A stretch of 64,000 bases of DNA from JBAYIE01 sp041665785. Its GTDB lineage: Bacteria; Bacteroidota; Bacteroidia; UKL13-3. The notes beneath the pieces were generated by a model. That model saw nothing but the letters and a program-made list of their open reading frames with translations. It ran no database searches and was not told the DNA's origin. Position 1 is the stretch's first letter. Every line of letters begins with the position of its first letter. The position numbers and the translations under genes are program-made. Shown one piece after another: positions 1 to 7,090 of the stretch. The stretch covers positions 32,895-96,894 of the forward strand of contig JBAYIE010000013.1 of assembly GCA_041665785.1 (NCBI GenBank), written 5' to 3'.

Positions 1-80
1 GCAAGAAACAGGTATCGGATATTTTTTACTGAATTAAACCTTTGTTTCATTTCCTTTCACTTTAAACACCGCTGTGAATC

Positions 81-107
81 AAAAAACCCGGAACCCCTAA
101 GGGTTCC
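81..107 (-). terminator. Rho-independent terminator of the PhoX-like gene
   Basis: On the minus strand a GGAACCC / GGGTTCC stem (positions 107-101 and 96-90) with a short loop is followed by GGG and six T residues (the A run at 81-86). It lies about 30 bases past the stop codon of the minus-strand gene ending at 135, as an intrinsic terminator should. Confidence 0.75.
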
Positions 108-134
108 AGGCTACACTATACAATCAAAACGAAA

Positions 135-2018
135 TTACTCTACAACCACTTTTATCTTCTCTCCCTCGCTGTTTAGCAGCAAATAGGTTCCTGAAGAATA
201 ATGGCTCATGTCAATTTTTTGCGTGTTTCTGAACACGTTCAATCTTTTACCGTTCAAGTCATAAACAGCTACATCGGTAACTTTATTTAAGTTCAATTCG
301 TGCGATACCGGATTCGGATAAACACTAAAATTTGAAGTGTTTTGAGGCTGCATAACATCTTCCAACGCGGTGGCCATTCCATCCCAACCACTAATAGCAT
401 AGGTCATTGAGTTATTAAAAGGAAAGGTATTACCGGCATTGGGATGCTGCGAATTAACCAGCATGGTTTTAGAATCGAGAAATACTCCGCCCGTTGTTTC
501 AGCACCCGGAGAGCAAGCGGTAATGCGGATCAAATTATTGAATGTTGGGTTGGGGATACTCATATCCAGCAAATACGTTTCACATACAACCTGATTACCT
601 GCCTGATATTCGGCCGGCATGCGGTTCCAGGTTCTACCATTCAAATCTTCCTGAATCACCATGTATGTTTTGTTGCCGATGTATCCAAAGTTTAATCCAT
701 CGGGATTGGAAAGGTGAATGGCAGGATAAGCAGCTACATTTTGTGATGCTGATCCGGAATGCAATGGTCCTCCTTCAATATACGAATTAACCATACCGGT
801 TGCAGGATCCAGTTCAATAACCCGGCCATAATAATCTTTAAATGCACCGTTTCTTACTGAATCAGAAGCAGCAGCATCGGAACCCGGGAACGCTGAACCG
901 TTCACCGCCTGATACCTGTTTTTGTATGCTGTGATCAAATGTGGAGCTATGGTTCCAAATGCAGAAACACCAGACTTAAAGGCGCTACCCGGATTGTCGT
1001 TGCCGGTTTCGGTGATATAAATTTTCCCGTTGGTTTTATTCAATGCTCCCCATTCCAGACGTGTAAACATGGTCGCACCACGACGGAAAGCTACAGTGCG
1101 CAAATTGAGCAAGGTATCCAGATTATTTTCTATAGCGATCCATTTGGATGGATCAGATGCTTTATGAACGTACAATTGTCCGGAAGTAAAATCGCCGGCA
1201 TTGCTGGCCACAAACTTTGACAGCAAACCCGGTGTTCCGTCTTCAAACAGATAAACGGTTTTATTGTCTGCCATCAACACTCCGCCTTCATACCCTGCGC
1301 GGCCCCAGTTGTACTGTTTGCGGATTGCTTTTCCCTGTTTGGGATCCACTTCAACCATCCAGTTCAGGTTTTGATATTTCTTGATGCTCTTGCCGTTGAA
1401 TCCCGGAAAACCTGCTGGTGTAGTGGTACCAATAATAAAATCAGTTGTATCCCGAACACCACCGCTGATTGCAGCATTGCTCGATTGCATCCATTCTTCC
1501 GCCGTCCAGATGCGTCCGTTATCAGCAGTTATGCCACCGCAATTCATTCCGGTTTCTCCAACTGTATTTGCAAAATCAACATTGAAAAATTTACCTGTCC
1601 GATTATCCGACAGCGTTTGTGGTACAACTTCCAATACGTTGCCATTCAGCCGTCTTAATTTGAAACTGGTCATTCCTCCTCCATCTCCCACTTTATCATT
1701 CTTCTCCACCATTTCGTGATTAATTACCACCCAACCCAAATCTCCTTGTGCGAGTTTGGCCGGATCGGTTTCTTTGGTAAATCCGATAAAGTCGTGCCAT
1801 TGTTTGGCCAGTGTTGCACCCGCAGCATTCCCATAGGTAGCTGTTGTTTGTACGGTATCCACACCTCCTACAAATAAGGTCTGAAAAGTTAATGGGGACT
1901 TAGGCAACCAAACGGTTTTTGCTGACCATGTCGTATCTATTGAAACCGGAAAAGGAATTTGAGCATGTGCTGCCCTAAGTGAAACAATCGCCAGGGTTGT
2001 GAGTAGTACTTTTTTCAT
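135..2018 (-). CDS. Secreted PhoX-like (DUF839) phosphatase with T9SS sorting domain
   Basis: A 627-residue protein resembling the PhoX/DUF839 family, calcium-dependent phosphomonoesterases that release phosphate outside the cell. The start chosen is MKKVLLTTLAIVSLRAAHAQ, ten codons inside the longest frame, because it gives a clean Sec signal peptide. The body contains NHEMVEKND near the N-terminus, NCGGITADNGRIWTAEEW, and NPDGLNFG before IQEDLNGRTWN, which are the acidic and calcium-binding style stretches I associate with PhoX. The last 75 residues begin NFSVYPNPVSHELNL and end as a T9SS type A sorting domain. Classical PhoX uses the Tat route; this one appears to use Sec plus T9SS, so it is probably exported to the surface or medium. 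The gene stands alone and ends at an intrinsic terminator. The exact substrate cannot be told. Confidence 0.8.
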   Translation of the reverse strand: MKKVLLTTLAIVSLRAAHAQIPFPVSIDTTWSAKTVWLPKSPLTFQTLFVGGVDTVQTTATYGNAAGATLAKQWHDFIGFTKETDPAKLAQGDLGWVVINHEMVEKNDKVGDGGGMTSFKLRRLNGNVLEVVPQTLSDNRTGKFFNVDFANTVGETGMNCGGITADNGRIWTAEEWMQSSNAAISGGVRDTTDFIIGTTTPAGFPGFNGKSIKKYQNLNWMVEVDPKQGKAIRKQYNWGRAGYEGGVLMADNKTVYLFEDGTPGLLSKFVASNAGDFTSGQLYVHKASDPSKWIAIENNLDTLLNLRTVAFRRGATMFTRLEWGALNKTNGKIYITETGNDNPGSAFKSGVSAFGTIAPHLITAYKNRYQAVNGSAFPGSDAAASDSVRNGAFKDYYGRVIELDPATGMVNSYIEGGPLHSGSASQNVAAYPAIHLSNPDGLNFGYIGNKTYMVIQEDLNGRTWNRMPAEYQAGNQVVCETYLLDMSIPNPTFNNLIRITACSPGAETTGGVFLDSKTMLVNSQHPNAGNTFPFNNSMTYAISGWDGMATALEDVMQPQNTSNFSVYPNPVSHELNLNKVTDVAVYDLNGKRLNVFRNTQKIDMSHYSSGTYLLLNSEGEKIKVVVE

Positions 2019-2232
2019 TTGTTTAAAATTTTCAACAAAGCAACTCACCCTTCATTAAATCAATATTTATCTGATGTACTCATTAGTTAAAATCATTGTT
2101 AATTCAATATCACATAATGCAAATTTTGATATTAACTCGTATCACGTTCACGCTTCAATAAATATTCAATTTTTGAATAAGCATGCAGATATAATGAATA
2201 AGCGCAAAAAACGATACCGCATAAATTGCATT

Positions 2233-2817
2233 ATGAAACTATCGGTCTTTATTTTTATTCTCAGTGGTGTAATTACATCCACCATGGCGCAAGACTATAT
2301 CAAACCCTTACGCTTCGATACCGTACCCTGTAAAATTTTGCAGGAAGACAGCCTTTGGATCTATTACCAAACCAAACCCCAATCTAAGGTTCGCCGATAC
2401 AAGAAATCCGATGTGGAGCTTTACAGTTACTTTGGTCATTTAACAGTTTTGCAAACAAAACCAACCTCAGCGTACTTACAACCAAAGATTAAAACCAGAC
2501 CTCACCTCACAGGTAGTGATTCCATTATTGCCGTTGCTGATAAGTTCCACAACCAGGCCAACGCCATGCTAACAGGATCAGTGATACTCGGAACTATAGG
2601 ATATACCGGAATGACTATTGGTTTATTGGGTGTTTTACTGGAAGGCAGCCTGGCTACTTTTGTGAATAGTACCCTTATTGTTGTTACCTCCTTTATTTTA
2701 AATATGTCCGCTGACTCTAAAAAATATAAGGCTAATAAAATGTTGTATCAAAGTAGTCCGGCTCAGACTTCAACTAATCCGATTGGAAAAATCACAGCTG
2801 ATTCAACTTCCAGATAA
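2233..2817 (+). CDS. Secreted protein with two C-terminal hydrophobic segments, tandem paralogue 1
   Basis: A 194-residue protein of unknown function. The start at MKLSVFIFILSG gives a signal peptide ending STMAQ; the longer frame from 2074 adds 53 unlikely residues. The mature part opens QDYIKPLRFDTVPCKIL, followed by LWIYY and RRYKKSDVELYSY. A hydrophobic stretch around residues 110-155 could span the membrane twice. It is homologous along its whole length to the next gene (2990-3568): the shared parts are QDYIKPxRFDT, CKI, LWIYY, YKK, and the end ADSxSR. No known domain is recognised; the pair is probably a tandem duplication. Confidence 0.7.
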   Translation: MKLSVFIFILSGVITSTMAQDYIKPLRFDTVPCKILQEDSLWIYYQTKPQSKVRRYKKSDVELYSYFGHLTVLQTKPTSAYLQPKIKTRPHLTGSDSIIAVADKFHNQANAMLTGSVILGTIGYTGMTIGLLGVLLEGSLATFVNSTLIVVTSFILNMSADSKKYKANKMLYQSSPAQTSTNPIGKITADSTSR

Positions 2818-2989
2818 GGTATTTATTCATGCATCTGAATGCCATTTCATAAAATGTGCAACCGAGAGTAAATAATTAGGTTGGTCTTATTGTGCTGTTT
2901 TCCTTCAAATGAGTGTTCTATTCAAAAATCAAATAGAATCCCGAAATGGTTGAATGTGGGTGTAGATTCCTCCCGGCTAAATTAGCAGT

Positions 2990-3568
2990 ATGAAAACACT
3001 AGCCTGTTTAGCATTAATGCTTACAATCGGTATGACCTGCCGGGCGCAGGATTATATCAAACCTCAGCGATTCGATACTATTTCCTGCAAAATTGTTCAA
3101 GTGGACGACCTCTGGATTTACTACACCATAAAAGGGCAATCACGTAAATACAAAAAAGCATATGTAGAAGCATATGCCTACCAGAATGTTTGGGAAACCG
3201 TAAAACACCCACCTCCGGTAAATCGATGGACCACCCGAAGCAAACTTGTCAAACATGTGTATTCCGAATCGCAAATAGATTCAATGGCGGGATCTTTACT
3301 CGAAGAAGCCGGTTGGATAAAAATAGGATCGGGCATACTTAAAATCTTTGGCGCTTTACAATTTACCTCTTCACTTGCAGCGTTCGAACCCGAAAAACGC
3401 TTAACCTCATCCCTTGGAGGATTTGTCTTGATCACGATTGCCTGTGTGATGGATATTTCAGCAGCCAACAATCAAATAAAGGCTGGCAAATGGATGAAAA
3501 ACAAAGGGAAAGAACAGGTTAGCTATCAAGCAGAACAACAGTTGAAGGCTGATTCCATAAGTCGGTAA
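2990..3568 (+). CDS. Secreted protein with two C-terminal hydrophobic segments, tandem paralogue 2
   Basis: A 192-residue paralogue of the preceding gene. The signal peptide MKTLACLALMLTIGMTCRAQ is followed by DYIKPQRFDTISCKIV, LWIYY and KYKKAYVEAYAY. Residues about 105-155 are hydrophobic and could form a helical hairpin. The C-terminus ADSISR mirrors ADSTSR in the paralogue, while the linkers differ strongly, so the duplication is not recent. Both genes point the same way and are separated by about 170 bases with no feature I can name. The function is unknown; the N-terminal half may be a small periplasmic beta domain. Confidence 0.75.
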   Translation: MKTLACLALMLTIGMTCRAQDYIKPQRFDTISCKIVQVDDLWIYYTIKGQSRKYKKAYVEAYAYQNVWETVKHPPPVNRWTTRSKLVKHVYSESQIDSMAGSLLEEAGWIKIGSGILKIFGALQFTSSLAAFEPEKRLTSSLGGFVLITIACVMDISAANNQIKAGKWMKNKGKEQVSYQAEQQLKADSISR

Positions 3569-3637
3569 ACAATGTATCAGATTTGTAATAAAAGAATCAG
3601 TCCATGGTATAAATGTTCCACAATTAGTTAACTTTGT

Positions 3638-4003
3638 ATGGTTGAAGAATTTCAAAGGATTCGGCAAATCCTGTTTTATAAAAATTATTTTCATGATTTT
3701 TTTGATCAACAAAAGAAGGTTGTTCTGGAGAAAATAAATTATGTTCTTTTTGTTGTAACCATCGCAAAACGAATACCGTTGAAGTTCTTTAAACATGTCG
3801 AAAATGTTACTGGTCTTTATGAAATCCGTATTGAGTATCATGGGAATATTTACAGGATATTTTGCTGTTTTGATGAAGGACAAGTTGTGGTAGTTTTTCA
3901 TGGATTTCATAAAAGGTCTCAAAAACTACCAGGTAAGGAAATCGACAAAGCCAAAAAGATTATGACAGCATATTTCGATTCTAAAATTAAACCGACAACA
4001 TGA
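3638..4003 (+). CDS. HigB/RelE-superfamily toxin (phage Gp49-like)
   Basis: A 121-residue protein matching the Gp49-like HigB family of type II toxins, ribosome-dependent mRNA interferases. Diagnostic stretches are FYKNYFHDFFDQQ near the N-terminus, IPLKFFKHVEN, GLYEIRIEYHGNIYRIF in the central sheet, CCFDEGQVVVVFHGFHKR, and a C-terminal helix with AKKIMTAYF. The order, toxin first and antitoxin second, is typical of higBA and unlike most relBE loci. It overlaps the antitoxin start by four bases (ATGA), implying translational coupling. A TAnnTTTG box ends just two bases before this ATG, which is too close for an ordinary leader, so either the message is nearly leaderless or the box is coincidental. 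Confidence 0.88.
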   Translation: MVEEFQRIRQILFYKNYFHDFFDQQKKVVLEKINYVLFVVTIAKRIPLKFFKHVENVTGLYEIRIEYHGNIYRIFCCFDEGQVVVVFHGFHKRSQKLPGKEIDKAKKIMTAYFDSKIKPTT

Positions 4004-4311
4004 AAACCCGGACCAGTAATAAAAAGGCATCAACAACATTTGATGCACATCTTGAAAAAACCTATGGTAAAATCGGGACCGCAAAGCGAACCCAATTTGA
4101 AATCAAAGCCAAAGCTTTTGCAATTGGAGAGATTATAAAAGAAGAACGACGCCTTGCATCCATGACGCAGGAGGAACTGGCCGAAAAAACAGGCACAAAA
4201 AAAAGTTTCATCTCACGCATTGAAAATGGCCATAGCGATATTCAACTTTCCACCTTATACAAATTAATTGAACTGGGACTGGGTAGAAAAATTTCTTTAT
4301 TAATCCATTGA
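4000..4311 (+). CDS. XRE-family antitoxin (HigA-like)
   Basis: A 103-residue antitoxin partner of the preceding HigB-like toxin. The C-terminal half is a helix-turn-helix of the XRE type: GEIIKEERRLASMTQEEL, then AEKTGTKKSFISRIENG and HSDIQLSTLYKLIELGLG. The N-terminal 45 residues (basic, with TFDAHLEKTYGKIGTAKR) are likely to wrap the toxin. The start codon overlaps the toxin stop (ATGA). By analogy with higBA loci the protein should neutralise the toxin and repress the shared promoter, but no clear operator palindrome was found upstream. Confidence 0.88.
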   Translation: MKTRTSNKKASTTFDAHLEKTYGKIGTAKRTQFEIKAKAFAIGEIIKEERRLASMTQEELAEKTGTKKSFISRIENGHSDIQLSTLYKLIELGLGRKISLLIH

Positions 4312-4380
4312 CCTGTGAAAAGTCATTGTCCGGTATCTGAATAATAATAAACTTTGACTTGGTATGGTTACCTTTAAATC

Positions 4381-4689
4381 ATGAAATTTTTCCTGCTTGC
4401 CTGTAGTTTATTCCTGCTTGTGCTTGGCTTGAATGCCCAGCATCTGAAAGAAAATAAGGAGAAGCCCTTTGATCTGAAAAACTATTTCCATTTGATGGAT
4501 AAAGACCTTACAGAAGTTTTGAAGGAACTCAACATCAGTGCAAGTGATACAGCAGGACTGATGAAACAAATCCAATTCCCTCAGGTTAAACCCTTTGTGG
4601 TATATCAGGTACTGCCCTTGCTAGACGGTACCTGGCTGGCGTTTGAAGGAACTAAACTGGCCATCATCGTTCCTCCGAAAAAACCATAG
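4381..4689 (+). CDS. Small secreted protein of unknown function
   Basis: A 102-residue protein with a strong signal peptide, MKFFLLACSLFLLVLGLNAQ, leaving about 82 mature residues. These contain a charged helix (HLMDKDLTEVLKELNISASD) and end with a short hydrophobic beta stretch (LAIIVPPKKP). There are no cysteines after the signal and no lipobox. No family is recognised. It sits between the toxin-antitoxin pair and the EF-G paralogue with gaps of 69 and 124 bases, and probably has its own promoter. Confidence 0.65.
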   Translation: MKFFLLACSLFLLVLGLNAQHLKENKEKPFDLKNYFHLMDKDLTEVLKELNISASDTAGLMKQIQFPQVKPFVVYQVLPLLDGTWLAFEGTKLAIIVPPKKP

Positions 4690-4813
4690 TTGAAATTCTT
4701 TCACGGCTTTTCTCCTGTTCTAGATCATACCCCGGTGCCCTGAAATTTGACGCATCTCATGGTGGCATTCCTGTCCGAAACTTCTACCTTAGTTCCACTA
4801 AATTCTAAACCTT

Positions 4814-6949
4814 ATGGCAACTTACGATACCGCCCATGTTAAGAATATTGTCTTACTTGGGCATTCCGGCAGTGGTAAAACCTCTTTTGCCGAGTGTGCG
4901 GTTTTTGAAGCCGGCCTGATTAACCGGCGCGGAACCGTGGAAGAAAAGAATACCATTGCCGATTATCACGAACTGGAACAGGAAAGAGGAAATTCCATTT
5001 TCTCCAAATTGTTGCATACCACGTGGAAAGGTTACAAAATCAATATTATCGACACTCCCGGCTACGACGATTTTGCCGGAGAAGTAATATCGGCGCTCCG
5101 TGTAGCCGATACCGGCATCATGGTACTCAACGCTGCCCACGGGGTAGAAGTGGGTACCGAGATTGTCTGGGAATACACGGAAAGTTTCAAAACCCCCATG
5201 CTGCTGGCCGTGAACCAGGTGGATCATGAAAAAGCCGACTTCGACAAAACGGTTGAGCAAGCCAAAAGAAGGTTCGGGTCCAGCGTGGTGGTGGTTCAGT
5301 ATCCGCTCAATCAGGGAACGGGATTCAATGCCATTGTAGACGTTCTGAATATGGTGATGTACCAATTTCCCGATACCGGAGGAAAGCCTCAAAAGCTCCC
5401 TATTCCTGATTCGGAAAAAGAACGCGCCGATGCCATGCACAAAGATTTGCTGGAAGCCATTGCAGGAAACGACGAAGGGTTGATGGAAAAATATTTTGAA
5501 TCGGGAAACCTGAGCGAAGACGAAATGCGCATCGGTTTAAAAAAATCCCTGATCCGCCACGACCTCTTCCCGCTCTTTTGCACTTCAGCAAAAAAAGACA
5601 TGGGCATCGGACGTATCCTCGGTTTTATAGATAATGTTTGTCCGAGTGCAGCCGAAATGCCGATTCAGGAAACCCTCGACGGAGGCACCTTGCCTTGTGA
5701 TCCCAAAGGTCCTGCCTGTCTTTTCATTTTCAAAACCATCAACGAGCAGCATCTGGGAGAGATGTCGCTTTTCAAAGTGTACTCGGGAACCATTACTGCC
5801 GGTATGGAACTGGTAAACGAAAACAACGGTACCAGCGAAAAGCTGAATCAGCTTTTTTTGCTGGAAGGTAAAAAACGGATTCCGATAGATGAGTTGGTAG
5901 CCGGCGATATTGGTGCCACCATCAAATTAAAAAATACGCATACCAACAACTGCCTGCATATAAAAGGAAAAAACATAGCCCTCAAACCCATTGAGTTTGG
6001 TGAACCGCATTTGAAAGTAGCCATCGAGTCGACCAAAAAAGGCGATGAAGAAAAACTGGCTCAGGCCATGCATCAGTTGCACGAAGAGGATCCAACCATT
6101 CATATTGAAGTGTCGCCCGAACTCCGGCAAACCATTTTGAGTTGCCACGGCGATATGCATCTTTCGGTGATTAAATGGAAACTGGAACATTTGTATAAAC
6201 TGGAAGTAAATTTTGTGAAACCGCGTATTCCATACCGCGAAACCATTCAAAAACAGGTGAACTCGATGTACCGCCACAAAAAACAAAGCGGAGGTGCCGG
6301 TCAGTTTGGTGAGGTGCATATGATTGTTGAACCGTATTACGAAGGCATGCCCGATCCAAGCGGCGTGAGCGTGCGCGGACGGGAAGAATACCCCCTTGAG
6401 TGGGGAGGTAAACTGGTGTTTTATAATTGCATTGTTGGCGGAGCAATTGATACCCGTTTTCTTCCTTCCATCATGAAAGGCATCATGGAGAAAATGCATG
6501 AAGGTCCGCTTACCGGAAGCTATGTGCGCGATGTACGGGTAAGTATCTTCGATGGAAAAATGCATCCGGTAGATTCAAACGATATCTCCTTTAAAATAGC
6601 CGGCATGATGGCGTTTAAAGATGCCTTTCACCGTGCTGATCCCCAATTGATGGAACCGATTTACACGGTGGAAGTTTTGTGTTCCGATGATGTTACCGGT
6701 GCCGTAATGGGCGACCTGCAAACTCGTCGCGCCATGATTGAAGGAATGGATACACACGGGCATTACCAGAAAATTATTGCCAAAGTACCCCTGAGCGAAA
6801 TGCAGGATTACCAGTCTACCTTAAAGAGTATTTCACAGGGTAAGGCCAAGTACAAAATGCAATTCGGGAATTATAGCCCTGTTTCATTCGATATTCAGAA
6901 AAAGCTGATTGAAGAATACCAGAAACACGCGAAAGATGATTTGAATTGA
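4814..6949 (+). CDS. EF-G paralogue (EF-G2 / FusA2-like) with altered GTPase motifs
   Basis: A 711-residue homologue of elongation factor G with all five domains and near-normal length. The G1 loop GHSGSGKT (residues 16-23) is intact. Switch I reads ERGNSI where true EF-G has ERGIT, so the magnesium-binding Thr region is changed. G3 reads DTPGYDDF instead of DTPGHVDF, replacing the catalytic His by Tyr. G4 is NQVDHEKAD instead of NKxD. These changes mark the class of EF-G paralogues such as mycobacterial FusA2, which bind GTP but hydrolyse it poorly or not at all. C-terminal domains with GGAGQFGEVHM, GGAIDTRFLPSIMKG and GAVMGDLQTRRAMIEGM are clear. It is not the str-operon gene: no rpsL, rpsG or tuf lies nearby. 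The role is probably regulatory or stress-related at the ribosome, not routine elongation. Confidence 0.88.
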   Translation: MATYDTAHVKNIVLLGHSGSGKTSFAECAVFEAGLINRRGTVEEKNTIADYHELEQERGNSIFSKLLHTTWKGYKINIIDTPGYDDFAGEVISALRVADTGIMVLNAAHGVEVGTEIVWEYTESFKTPMLLAVNQVDHEKADFDKTVEQAKRRFGSSVVVVQYPLNQGTGFNAIVDVLNMVMYQFPDTGGKPQKLPIPDSEKERADAMHKDLLEAIAGNDEGLMEKYFESGNLSEDEMRIGLKKSLIRHDLFPLFCTSAKKDMGIGRILGFIDNVCPSAAEMPIQETLDGGTLPCDPKGPACLFIFKTINEQHLGEMSLFKVYSGTITAGMELVNENNGTSEKLNQLFLLEGKKRIPIDELVAGDIGATIKLKNTHTNNCLHIKGKNIALKPIEFGEPHLKVAIESTKKGDEEKLAQAMHQLHEEDPTIHIEVSPELRQTILSCHGDMHLSVIKWKLEHLYKLEVNFVKPRIPYRETIQKQVNSMYRHKKQSGGAGQFGEVHMIVEPYYEGMPDPSGVSVRGREEYPLEWGGKLVFYNCIVGGAIDTRFLPSIMKGIMEKMHEGPLTGSYVRDVRVSIFDGKMHPVDSNDISFKIAGMMAFKDAFHRADPQLMEPIYTVEVLCSDDVTGAVMGDLQTRRAMIEGMDTHGHYQKIIAKVPLSEMQDYQSTLKSISQGKAKYKMQFGNYSPVSFDIQKKLIEEYQKHAKDDLN

Positions 6950-7090
6950 CCTTTTCAATTTTTCTTCGGTGATGTACAGATAAACTTCTATGTAAAATTA
7001 TACGTATTGATTGGTTTGCTTTCTTTTTTGGTTTGAAAGAGCTCTATCTTCGCTAAGCTGTTCTATCAAAACGGAACAAATTAACGCCGT

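Noticed and set aside
3629..3636. TAACTTTG as promoter of the HigB-like toxin gene
   Set aside because: It matches TAnnTTTG but ends one base before the T preceding the ATG, so transcription would start after the start codon; not listed as a feature.
5927..6565. 212-codon minus-strand frame opposite the EF-G paralogue
   Set aside because: The sense strand encodes conserved EF-G domains; the antisense frame has no recognisable features.
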